64,000 nucleotides of DNA from Candidatus Bathyarchaeota archaeon (lineage in GTDB: Archaea; Thermoproteota; Bathyarchaeia; TCS64): NCBI GenBank assembly GCA_026014815.1, contig JAOZHP010000031.1:1-64000 (forward strand), given 5' to 3'. Under the pieces are notes generated by a model. The model was not told the origin of the DNA and made no database searches. It saw nothing but the letters and a program-made list of their open reading frames with translations. Below, piece by piece: positions 43,804 through 51,520 of this stretch (its first letter is position 1; every line of letters starts with the position of its first letter). Both the position numbers and the translations under genes were made by a program.

Positions 43804-44001
43804 TTGGAGAACAACCTACGGGTCCTCAGGGCGATGAAGAACATCACCCAGGATCAACTCGCACAGGAGCTGGGGGTCACTAGGCAGACTATACACGCTG
43901 TTGAGAGTGGTAAATATAACCCGAGTCTAGAGCTGGCCTTCAAGATGGCTGAATACTTCGAAAAGGCGATCGAGGAGATATTTGTCTACAAAAAAGGTTA
44001 G
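43804..44001 (+). CDS. XRE-family helix-turn-helix regulator, 65 residues
   Basis: A minimal XRE regulator starting at TTG: NLRVLRAMKNITQDQLAQEL leads into GVTRQTIHAVESGKYNPSLELA, the classical recognition helix and following helix. It is clearly related to the XRE protein at 41143 (shared YNPSL and a similar C-terminus, EEIFVYKKG against VFIFEAED). It is coupled to the DUF2178-like gene. Its 3' end meets the convergent dppA gene with 4 bases shared. Confidence 0.9.
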   Translation: MENNLRVLRAMKNITQDQLAQELGVTRQTIHAVESGKYNPSLELAFKMAEYFEKAIEEIFVYKKG

Positions 44002-44819
44002 GAGAAGGCTGTGGCGCAGGCTATTGCTGCTAGGAACCCGTGGTACGCCTTGACGTAGTCGTCGTGGGTGATGCGTATGGTCTTGCCGTCTACTCGTTCG
44101 GCTGACGGGATGAAGCTTGCTGCGTCTGCTTTCTTGGCGTCTGTGAATCTGATGTCGAAGATGACTGGGGGTCCGACGATGAGGGGTTTCACTTTCTTTT
44201 TGATGGCTTTGGCGACGCCTTGTTTGATCATTTCGCGGGCTTTGGCTGGGTGGATGCATTTGGCTGCGACTCTGCTGATGGCTTCTTTGACTGCGACGGT
44301 CTCGATGTCGTGGTTTACTTCTTTTGCTTCCTTTGTGACGGCTATGTCGCCTGCTACGAAGACGAGGGGTACCCCATAATAACCGGCGATGCCTGCGTTC
44401 ATGGCTGTCTCGCCTACCTCTACGCCGTTGATGTGAAGGCTCTCGATGTTGCCTCCGCTGTAGGTGTGGCTCATCATGCCGTTCTGTGTGCCTTTCTTGG
44501 CGTGGTAACCGATGAAGACGGCGGCGTCGAAGCTTGAGTCGATGCCAGCCATCTGGGATTGGGGCTTGGGTCTGCCTCTTACTAGGATCGCGTCTTTGTG
44601 TTTGATGTCCTCGGGGAGTATGTTGTTCATGGCTCCGTGGGCGTCGCAGATTGTGATCTCTGCTTTTGGGTTCACTGAGAGGATGCCTTCGATGGCTGCG
44701 TTGACGTCTTCTGCCATGAGTTTGCGGCCCTTAGCGTAGTCTCCTTGCTTGCTGCTTACCATGGAGCCGTCAACGATGCCGCTGATGCCTTCCATGTCTA
44801 CTGATATGAATATCTTCAT
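43998..44819 (-). CDS. dppA: D-aminopeptidase DppA (M55 family)
   Basis: A 273-residue M55 zinc peptidase that releases N-terminal D-amino acids from peptides, in Bacillus from D-Ala-D-Ala. Family ligands are visible: D8 and E10 (ISVDMEGISG), H61 (CDAHGAMNN), H106 (GYHAKKG) and the Glu in NGVEVGETAMN. Members assemble as decamers. No oligopeptide transporter genes are adjacent, unlike in Bacillus. It suggests use of D-amino-acid-containing peptides, for example from bacterial cell walls. Confidence 0.93.
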   Translation of the reverse strand: MKIFISVDMEGISGIVDGSMVSSKQGDYAKGRKLMAEDVNAAIEGILSVNPKAEITICDAHGAMNNILPEDIKHKDAILVRGRPKPQSQMAGIDSSFDAAVFIGYHAKKGTQNGMMSHTYSGGNIESLHINGVEVGETAMNAGIAGYYGVPLVFVAGDIAVTKEAKEVNHDIETVAVKEAISRVAAKCIHPAKAREMIKQGVAKAIKKKVKPLIVGPPVIFDIRFTDAKKADAASFIPSAERVDGKTIRITHDDYVKAYHGFLAAIACATAFS

Positions 44820-44857
44820 TGAATCACGTGTATTGGATGGGTTTAGAGTGATATTAA

Positions 44858-44974
44858 TTATCCATGGTTACCGAAGCTGCCTGCCTGTATCAGTCTGAGT
44901 ACGTGGTCTATGAGTTGGCTGTGGTCTGTGATGGGGGTCTCTATGATTATGTCTGGCTTCCTTTTTTCTCTGGT
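44858..44974 (-). other. Coding-like frame without a start codon (possible remnant)
   Basis: In the gap between dppA and the oligopeptidase gene an open minus-strand frame reads KPDIIIETPITDHSQL, then VLRLIQAGSFGNHG, ending at TAA 44858-44860. It looks protein-like but no ATG, GTG or TTG precedes it after the upstream in-frame stop at 44975-44977. It may be a remnant of a small gene. No family is recognised. Confidence 0.25.
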
Positions 44975-45026
44975 TTAGCGGCTGTCTAGCGTCCTGTATT
45001 TATGTTGAGATGTATCTGTTGTTGGT

Positions 45027-47075
45027 ATGAGTGGGTCTGCTGCGCCGAGGGCTGATGTTCGTCCTCACGAGATCACTGTTCACGGTCATACCCGTGTTGA
45101 TAACTATTTCTGGTTGAGGAACAAGACGAGTCGGGATGTGTTGGGTTACCTTGAGGCTGAGAACCAGTACACCAAGGAGGTGATGAAGCACACTGAGGAA
45201 CTTCAGGAGACGCTGTACCGGGAGATGGTGGCTCGTATTCAGGAGACGGATCAGTCTGCGCCGGTGCGTTACGGTGACTACTTCTATTATTCGCGGACGG
45301 TGAAGGGGCTTCAGTACAGTATCTATTGCAGGAAGCATCTGTCGATGGACGCGGAGGAGCAGGTGATGATTGACCTGAACAGGGTGTACGAGGAGGGTGG
45401 CTTGGAGTATCTGCGGTTGGGTGTGTTCAAGGTGAGCCCTGATCAACGGTTGCTGGCTTATGCGTTGGATACTGATGGGGGTGAGAGCTACACGCTCCGG
45501 GTGAAGGACTTGTCCACTGGGATGGATCTGGATGACGTGTTGGAGGGTGTGGCGTATAGCCTTGAGTGGGCCAACGACAACTCCACTTTCTTCTATAACA
45601 CTCACGACGAGGCGAAGCGCAGCGACAAGCTGTGGAGGCACCGCCTCGGCTCAGAGCAGTCCGACGACGCGTTGATCTTTCATGAGGAGGACGAGTTGTT
45701 CAGTCTGGGCCTCGGTAAGACCCGTGACCACAGATATCTGCTGCTTGGCCTCGGCAGCATAGAGACCAGCGAAGTGCATGTGCTGGACGCGGATGAACCG
45801 CTGAGCGAGTTCAGGTTGGTGGAGCCCCGTGAGAAGGGACTCAGATACAGCATCGACCATAGGGATGGCTTGTTCTACCTCGTGACGAATCTGGATGATT
45901 CGAAGAACAACAGGGTGATGACGGTTGACCCCCGTGAGCCGGGGAAGGCTGGGTGGAGGGATATGATTCCGCATCGTTCCGAGGTGAAGGTGGATGGACT
46001 GGACCTGTTCGCTGGGCACATGGTGGTGTATGAGCGGGAGAACGGGTTGAAGACTCTCCGAATCATGGACTTGGAGTCAGACGAGGTGCATTACCTGAAG
46101 TTCCCGGAGCCAGTGTACACGTATGGGGCTGGGAGTAACCCCAACTGGGAGACTAAGACTTTGCGGATCGGTTACGCGTCTTTGACGACTGCTGACAGCG
46201 CCGTTGATTACGACTTGGAGACACGGGACTGGACTGTGGTGAAAAGGCGTCCAGTGCTTGGTGGCTATGACCCTGAAGATTATGTGAGTGAACGGGTGTT
46301 CGCGACTGCTAAAGACGGTGTGAAGGTGCCTATGAGTTTGGTTTACAGGAGGGGCGTCAAACTGGATGGGTCTGACCCCTGCCTCTTGTATGGGTACGGT
46401 AGTTATGGGATTAGCGTGGACCCGGGGTTCAGCAGTGAACGGCTTAGTCTGCTTGACCGGGGCTTCATCTTCGTGATTGCTCATATTCGCGGCGGCGGCG
46501 AGATGGGCAGGGAGTGGTATGAGGCTGGTAAGTGGCTGCGGAAGCGGAACACCTTCACCGATTTCATTGCTTGTGGTGAGTGGCTTGTGGAGAATGGGTA
46601 TACTAGCCGTGACCGGCTTGTGGCTGTGGGCCGTAGCGCTGGTGGTTTGTTGATGGGGGCGGTGACAAACCTGGCTCCAGGTCTTTTCCACGCGGTGGTG
46701 GCTGGGGTGCCTTTCGTGGATGTGGTGTCCACGATGCTTGACACGAGTATCCCGTTGACGGTGGGTGAGTTCGAGGAGTGGGGCAACCCGCAGGAGAAGG
46801 AGTACTACGAGTACCTGCTGAGTTATAGCCCGTATGATAACGTTGAGGCGAAGGATTACCCTGAGTTACTGGTGACGGCTGGGCTGAATGACCCTCGGGT
46901 GGCTTACTGGGAGCCTGCGAAGTGGGTGGCGAAGCTCAGGACGTTGAAGACTGACTCGCGTAGGCTGTTGTTGAAGACGTTTATGGGTGCTGGGCACTTC
47001 AGTAGCAGTGGCAGATATGACTGGTTACGGGATACGGCGTTTGAGTACGCGTTCATCCTTGATGTGACCGGTTAA
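45027..47075 (+). CDS. Oligopeptidase B / prolyl oligopeptidase family (S9A)
   Basis: A 682-residue serine peptidase: a seven-bladed propeller (about 75-410) caps an alpha/beta-hydrolase domain. Catalytic features are the nucleophile motif GRSAGG (around residue 525), the Asp region NDPRVAYWEPAKW, and the His in MGAGHFSSSGRYDW. AHIRGGGEMGREWYEAGK is diagnostic of oligopeptidase B/POP. No signal peptide, so it cleaves cytosolic oligopeptides, probably after basic residues if it is OpB-like. The gene is very G- and T-rich on its coding strand, as is this whole stretch. Confidence 0.93.
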   Translation: MSGSAAPRADVRPHEITVHGHTRVDNYFWLRNKTSRDVLGYLEAENQYTKEVMKHTEELQETLYREMVARIQETDQSAPVRYGDYFYYSRTVKGLQYSIYCRKHLSMDAEEQVMIDLNRVYEEGGLEYLRLGVFKVSPDQRLLAYALDTDGGESYTLRVKDLSTGMDLDDVLEGVAYSLEWANDNSTFFYNTHDEAKRSDKLWRHRLGSEQSDDALIFHEEDELFSLGLGKTRDHRYLLLGLGSIETSEVHVLDADEPLSEFRLVEPREKGLRYSIDHRDGLFYLVTNLDDSKNNRVMTVDPREPGKAGWRDMIPHRSEVKVDGLDLFAGHMVVYERENGLKTLRIMDLESDEVHYLKFPEPVYTYGAGSNPNWETKTLRIGYASLTTADSAVDYDLETRDWTVVKRRPVLGGYDPEDYVSERVFATAKDGVKVPMSLVYRRGVKLDGSDPCLLYGYGSYGISVDPGFSSERLSLLDRGFIFVIAHIRGGGEMGREWYEAGKWLRKRNTFTDFIACGEWLVENGYTSRDRLVAVGRSAGGLLMGAVTNLAPGLFHAVVAGVPFVDVVSTMLDTSIPLTVGEFEEWGNPQEKEYYEYLLSYSPYDNVEAKDYPELLVTAGLNDPRVAYWEPAKWVAKLRTLKTDSRRLLLKTFMGAGHFSSSGRYDWLRDTAFEYAFILDVTG

Positions 47076-47100
47076 ATACCCCGGTTCCCCATTTTCAATT

Positions 47101-47559
47101 ATGTTTAAGATTCTTGTTGCGTCAGATGGCAGTGACCCCGCGAAGCTTGCGCTGGAGTACGCCGCCGAGATGGCGGTGGATAAACGGGGGGAGCTTGTGG
47201 TGCTCTCTGTGATCCAGCCATTGCCCACGTTCATCACTGATGATAGTAGCCTGGGGTACTATCCGGAGCTGAGTGACGACTTGGAGGGGTATTATCAGAC
47301 CTCACTGGATACCGCCGTCAAGTGGGTGAACGAAAAGCACCCCGGGCTGAAGGTGGAGGGCGTGTTGAAGAGAGGCCGCGCAGCCCATGAGATCATAGAG
47401 ACCAGTAAGCAGCTTAAAGCTGACATGATCGTGGTAGGTAACAGGGGCACAGGCGGCATACTCAGCTGGATGCTGGGAAGCGTCAGCAGAACCGTCGTAG
47501 AATCATGCACCGTACCAGTACTAGTCGTAAAAGACCAGAAATACTGCAAAGCAAAATAA
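47101..47559 (+). CDS. Universal stress protein (UspA family)
   Basis: A 152-residue Usp domain with KILVASDGSDPAK at the N-terminus and the ATP-binding motif VVGNRGTGGILSWMLGSVS (G-2x-G-9x-G-S/T type), so it should bind ATP. It starts 25 bases after the oligopeptidase stop and may be cotranscribed. Third-position choice changes from G/T to A/C near 47.44 kb, inside this gene; this marks the left edge of the strand-composition reversal. Confidence 0.92.
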   Translation: MFKILVASDGSDPAKLALEYAAEMAVDKRGELVVLSVIQPLPTFITDDSSLGYYPELSDDLEGYYQTSLDTAVKWVNEKHPGLKVEGVLKRGRAAHEIIETSKQLKADMIVVGNRGTGGILSWMLGSVSRTVVESCTVPVLVVKDQKYCKAK

Positions 47560-47637
47560 CAAGAGTTTGATCAATGGACTCTTCAAATTTCTTTTGATCA
47601 ATCTTACGAAGGTTTTCTTGAAACTAACAAAACTTTA

Positions 47638-47646
47638 TTTATAAAA
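47638..47646 (+). promoter_or_regulatory. TATA box of the AT-rich island operon
   Basis: TTTATAAAA, predicting initiation near 47668 and a leader of about 50 bases before ATG 47719. The surrounding gap after uspA also holds two TTGATCAA palindromes (near 47570 and 47594). Confidence 0.45.
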
Positions 47647-47718
47647 TCGATGTATATACTATAAACTTGCGAATGTTGTATAAAGGATAAACTAAATAGA
47701 TAATAATGGGTGCGAGAC

Positions 47719-48822
47719 ATGAGTCAAATTCAAGTTATACCAGATTCGTTTTCACAAATATTCAACAGATTCAGTATGAATATGTTTTTTTCAAAACTTT
47801 ATACTATTAGATCGCAAAAACCCTCATTGAAAGCTATTGTATTTCATTCGAAAATTAATCCGAATGATCTTGAGCAAATTCTATCTCGACATTCCGGGTT
47901 AGAAGGATTTATTTTTAATATTGAAAAACTGGAAGATACTTTATTTCGAATATCATTAAGTAGAGAGATTAAAGGGTCATATAATCATGGAATACTATTA
48001 TTAGATTTTAATGAAAGCGATTCTTGGGTAGTGTATACAAATAAAGGATCTTACTATGTAAAACACGTAGTTGAATCCTTTTTTGACAAATTATATCCAC
48101 TAATATCAAGGATCTATTTCAATATTAATCAAATGAAAAAATTTGTGAATGTAATTAAAGATGAATATGAAGGTAGGAGCACGTTTACAAGTTTTACTAT
48201 ACACAGAGTCAAAAAACAATGGAAGTTAAGTGACAGACAGAAAAAGGGTGGTACCTTAATTTTATACGAAGAAAATGCAGATGATGAATTAAAAAAAATA
48301 TCTAAGGATTATTATCTTACAATAAATAGATTAAATTTCAACATAGTAGATTCTAATGATATATTGCTATTAAAATCTAATATATATAGAAATGGCAGAT
48401 GTTCGTTGTCGTATGGTGATTTTAATAGGTTTTACTATAACGTTGTCTTAAAAATAATCGAATATGGTAGAGAATGGAGATCATTCTATGCAAAAAGAGA
48501 AAGAAGTGTTTTTGAAAAAGACATTTTTCTAAACCCATTTTCAATATTGTATTCCAATGATTTTAGTATCCATGAGATTAAAAAATTATCAAAACAAATT
48601 AGCAACAAATATTCTTGTGCAATTATTCATAACGGCAATCCATATTTCGTAGCTAACTTGAGTGACTACGAAGAGGGATCATCGTATGGCATTACAGCAA
48701 TTGGAGATATAATAACTATCACTCCAATTACGCGAGGAACAGATGTCGCATCATGGAAACTTACCGAAACGATTCAGCAGATACTAGGCGATGGAATCGT
48801 TCGAGACGTTAGGATGATATGA
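47719..48822 (+). CDS. Unknown protein of the AT-rich island
   Basis: A 367-residue soluble protein I do not recognise. It has no membrane segment and alternates strand-like and charged helical stretches. Notable parts are a basic region RSTFTSFTIHRVKKQWKLSD and a C-terminal domain with SNKYSCAIIHNGNPYFVANL and TETIQQILGDGIVRDV. ATG 47719 is preceded by GGGTG at a good distance and is preferred to GTG 47710. The stop is 9 bases from the start of the putative nuclease gene, so the two form an operon and may work together. Base composition is far more AT-rich than the host genes, a sign of transfer. Confidence 0.7.
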   Translation: MSQIQVIPDSFSQIFNRFSMNMFFSKLYTIRSQKPSLKAIVFHSKINPNDLEQILSRHSGLEGFIFNIEKLEDTLFRISLSREIKGSYNHGILLLDFNESDSWVVYTNKGSYYVKHVVESFFDKLYPLISRIYFNINQMKKFVNVIKDEYEGRSTFTSFTIHRVKKQWKLSDRQKKGGTLILYEENADDELKKISKDYYLTINRLNFNIVDSNDILLLKSNIYRNGRCSLSYGDFNRFYYNVVLKIIEYGREWRSFYAKRERSVFEKDIFLNPFSILYSNDFSIHEIKKLSKQISNKYSCAIIHNGNPYFVANLSDYEEGSSYGITAIGDIITITPITRGTDVASWKLTETIQQILGDGIVRDVRMI

Positions 48823-48831
48823 GGGATTCTA

Positions 48832-49875
48832 ATGCAGTATCCGTTGGCTCGGAATGACTGTATTAAAGACCATACAAGATATGCAGATAGTGTCGTCATT
48901 TTAGCTGCTTTGTATAGACTTTATTATTTAAATGTAAAAATTGGTAAATATGTTGGAGTTGAACTTCCCCTCCATACTGATGACGGTGAAAAAGTAGAGC
49001 CCGATTTCATAGCATTATATGATGATGATAAAAAGGGCATTATATATGAGCTCAAATGGTCATTGCCACACAATCCAGAGTATTTAGGCGAAGAGTTAAA
49101 AGAGTTAAAAAAATATTTTCAAGAATTTAATGATTGGAGAAACACTCCAAAAAAAGTTGAAGGACATGATGTAGTATTAATTTGCAATGTTGTAGATATT
49201 AATAGAATAATAACATTAATACAGGTTTTATGTAATGAACCCGAATTTCAACATCTACGTTCAAATAACTTTTCGATATGGGGTTGGAGTCTCATTAAAT
49301 CAAAAGATCCTAAAGGTAGGGAAGAATTACGTTTGGAAAGGTTTTATGGGAAAACAGGGAATAAAGCTCTTGAAGAGTTACTTGATCAGCCTGCTGGAAT
49401 ACTAGTGTCTGAAGATGTATTGAGATTTATTAGATGGAATTTCTTTTTCATTAAGCAAAAACCTCCGCCCTCATATATTATCTCAGTAATTATTCAACAT
49501 ATATTAAATCCATACCCAAGTGATCCTTGGCAAGATAGTATAACGATTGATCTTGAATCAATTGTGCAAAAATGTGAAGGCTTTTTCTCATCTTGGAAAA
49601 AATATGATAGGTCTACAAAACAGGTCAAAAGAAATTGGATTCACGAAGCATTGAGATACATGCATGAATTAGATATTGTTAAAAATATTGGAAATGACAT
49701 ATATGAGATACCAATCCCACTTTATCGAAAGAGATTGCCATTAATTGAGGCTTTGTGTAAAGATCTATATAATAAAGGAGAAGAAAGAAGAAAATCGATT
49801 AAAACAACGTCCAGGAAACGAAAGAAAGTTGAACAAGGACCTTTAGATCGATTCTTGGAACGAAAAAGAAAATAA
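48832..49875 (+). CDS. Putative PD-(D/E)XK nuclease with C-terminal PCNA-interacting motif
   Basis: A 347-residue protein, AT-rich gene. Residues 56-76 read EPDFIALYDDD then GIIYELKW: P57-D58 followed 15 residues later by E73-x-K75, the core of a PD-(D/E)XK nuclease, with E44 a possible further ligand. The middle is helical with winged-helix-like segments. The C-terminus is lysine-rich and ends QGPLDRFLERKRK, where Q335, L338, F341 and L342 fit the PIP box Q-x-x-L-x-x-F-F/L. The PolD large subunit ends the same way (QFNLIDFM). So it may be a nuclease recruited to the sliding clamp. No restriction methylase or CRISPR is nearby. Confidence 0.6.
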   Translation: MQYPLARNDCIKDHTRYADSVVILAALYRLYYLNVKIGKYVGVELPLHTDDGEKVEPDFIALYDDDKKGIIYELKWSLPHNPEYLGEELKELKKYFQEFNDWRNTPKKVEGHDVVLICNVVDINRIITLIQVLCNEPEFQHLRSNNFSIWGWSLIKSKDPKGREELRLERFYGKTGNKALEELLDQPAGILVSEDVLRFIRWNFFFIKQKPPPSYIISVIIQHILNPYPSDPWQDSITIDLESIVQKCEGFFSSWKKYDRSTKQVKRNWIHEALRYMHELDIVKNIGNDIYEIPIPLYRKRLPLIEALCKDLYNKGEERRKSIKTTSRKRKKVEQGPLDRFLERKRK

Positions 49876-50106
49876 ACCTTCTCAATAATTGTCATTTCAA
49901 TCTCAAATTGTATCAACCCCACGACATTATGCCTTTACTGAGGACATCCTTACAGGATATGGCTAAGGCACCGGTGATGTCACAATTGACCATATCTATC
50001 ATTGCCTCCGAGTTCATTAGATAATAAAATTAGATTAGAACACATCTTCCTCAATTTTACTTTCAAGATCGAAAAACAATTTAATTCGCACAATTAAATA
50101 GAAGAC

Positions 50107-50943
50107 ATGACTCTACCGAGTATGATAATTGAAAAACCATCGAAAATTCATAACCTTAGTTACTATATTCTTGGATTTTATCTAATCTATCTGATAACTC
50201 CGTTTTTATCCGATACTACCGTCGAGATTAAATTATTATTGATAACCACATTAGGAAGTTATCTTGGTACACTTATTTATTATATTAAACCGATAGAAAG
50301 GATGATTTCCACCTACTATCGTTTGACTGGGAAAAATAAGTTCATACCTGATGCACCTTATGATGAGTTCAAAACGCCAATATTCAAATCAGATCTACTA
50401 TATTCACGTTTTCTCTACGAAGACCGGGCAATTATTAATGGAGCAATTTTTTTAGCGGTCGGTATGTTCCTTTCAAAGGAATTACTACAACAATATCAAC
50501 TTGGTTATCTATATTTTTACTTTATCTTAGGTGGTATCATCATACTGATGGTTGGAATCTGGGAAATAATTCAGCTTATTAAGGTCAAAATGGATTTACT
50601 TGTATTTTCTTACGGGTTTTATAACCTTAGTAAGAAAATACCTGAATTATCAAAAGCCTTAGAGATTAAAGATTGGAATCAAGCAAAAAAGATCACAGAA
50701 GACGAGTGGGATTTGTGGGACCCCATTTTATACGCAAATTTGTTTTCCACTCCTGTCAAACAAAAGTCATTATGTCCAAAATGCTCTGAGATTCGAGAAG
50801 GAAAAACGGATGAATTCTGTATTATATGTGGTACAAGCTTGATAAACCGATGCCCTCATTGTAACGATTATCTAATAACTACTAAGAAACCGATCCCGGT
50901 TCACTGCAAAAAATGTGGAAAGAAATTGTTTACATCTGATTAA
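50107..50943 (+). CDS. Membrane protein with C-terminal double zinc ribbon
   Basis: A 278-residue protein. Four transmembrane helices (about 17-34, 44-62, 111-129, 138-160) are followed by a cytoplasmic helical linker and two zinc ribbons at the C-terminus: CPKC ... CIICG and CPHC ... CKKCG. It is in the same AT-rich island but after a 231-base gap, with its own AT-rich promoter, so its link to the two upstream genes is uncertain. Double zinc ribbons usually mediate protein contacts. Function unknown. Confidence 0.65.
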   Translation: MTLPSMIIEKPSKIHNLSYYILGFYLIYLITPFLSDTTVEIKLLLITTLGSYLGTLIYYIKPIERMISTYYRLTGKNKFIPDAPYDEFKTPIFKSDLLYSRFLYEDRAIINGAIFLAVGMFLSKELLQQYQLGYLYFYFILGGIIILMVGIWEIIQLIKVKMDLLVFSYGFYNLSKKIPELSKALEIKDWNQAKKITEDEWDLWDPILYANLFSTPVKQKSLCPKCSEIREGKTDEFCIICGTSLINRCPHCNDYLITTKKPIPVHCKKCGKKLFTSD

Positions 50944-51065
50944 AAAAAGGGAGATTATCACAAGCAGAGTTCCGTAAAAAATTGGTGAGGTAGTTGAGGT
51001 TCACACCGTTTGTCTATTTGTTTCACTTACAAGTGATATTATAGGGCTCCTGTGACGCTGTCAGT

Positions 51066-51278
51066 ATGCGGCAGGCGGTTAAAGAAGAGGCGATCTACGT
51101 CCTAGAATGCGACCACACCCTCAGACAAGCCTACAGAATCATGGTAGACGTACGAGAGTACGCCGTCACCGTCACCAAGGAAGACGAACCCATCGGCGTC
51201 ATAACCATCAACGACATCCTGGACGCCGTAAGAAGAGGCTGCCACACATCCCTCTGCCTAGAAGAACTATTGAAATAG
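51066..51278 (+). CDS. Short CBS-domain protein, 70 residues
   Basis: A single CBS motif: YVLECDHTLRQAYRIMVDV, YAVTVTKEDEPIGVITINDIL. Two such units normally pair into a Bateman module, so this half-size protein would have to dimerise to bind an adenine nucleotide. A two-CBS protein lies at 55966. It is followed by a small membrane protein 21 bases downstream and then by the histidine kinase, all in one direction. Confidence 0.75.
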   Translation: MRQAVKEEAIYVLECDHTLRQAYRIMVDVREYAVTVTKEDEPIGVITINDILDAVRRGCHTSLCLEELLK

Positions 51279-51299
51279 AGCCCAAACTAAAAGCTCTAT

Positions 51300-51467
51300 A
51301 TGCCTATGAATTTCAGAGCTGGAGCATTCCTTTTCATCGCAATAGGCATAATCATCGTAATAATTCAGTTCGTCACCGGAGACCCGCTCATCATCCCAGC
51401 CATATTCAGCATAACCCTCGGAGGACTGCTGGGAGCCCTCAGCCAGATCTGGGGCACAAAAAAATAA
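51300..51467 (+). CDS. Small two-helix membrane protein, 55 residues
   Basis: A 55-residue ORF of almost pure membrane character: MPMNFRAGAFLFIAIGIIIV forms helix 1, a short TGDP turn follows, then a second helix, FSITLGGLLGALSQIW, and a KK end. It sits 21 bases after the CBS gene and 53 bases before the histidine kinase start. The helix-turn-helix hydrophobic pattern and position make it probably real. Function unknown. Confidence 0.6.
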   Translation: MPMNFRAGAFLFIAIGIIIVIIQFVTGDPLIIPAIFSITLGGLLGALSQIWGTKK

Positions 51468-51520
51468 GCACCCAACATTTAATGTCACGGTATATTAACG
51501 ATGATCAGAAAGGATTCTAC

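Larger units (their letters stand above)
47440..51066. other. Strand-composition reversal spanning an AT-rich island
   Basis: Left of here (about 42.5-47.4 kb) the + strand is rich in G and T whichever strand is coding. Right of here (about 51-58.6 kb) it is rich in C and A, again for both orientations. Hand counts over 60 bases: 46561 (+ gene) G21/C9; 44161 (- gene) G20/C12; 55201 (+ gene) C23/G8; 56521 (- gene) C23/G6. Between lie genes of very low G+C (12 and 20 of 60 at 48541 and 49621). By the usual leading-strand-G rule this is terminus-like. Confidence 0.55.

Noticed and set aside
48832-49875. Type II restriction-modification system
   Set aside because: The PD-(D/E)XK protein has no methyltransferase gene beside it, and the upstream partner shows no SAM-binding motif.
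47440-51066. Replication origin at the skew switch
   Set aside because: The + strand changes from G-rich to C-rich going rightward, which is the terminus sense under the usual rule. No orc1/cdc6 gene or origin-type repeat array is visible.
51107-51520. A much longer N-terminus for the histidine kinase
   Set aside because: The frame is open, but the translated part is Arg/His-rich shadow of the CBS and small membrane genes in other frames and has no protein-like pattern.
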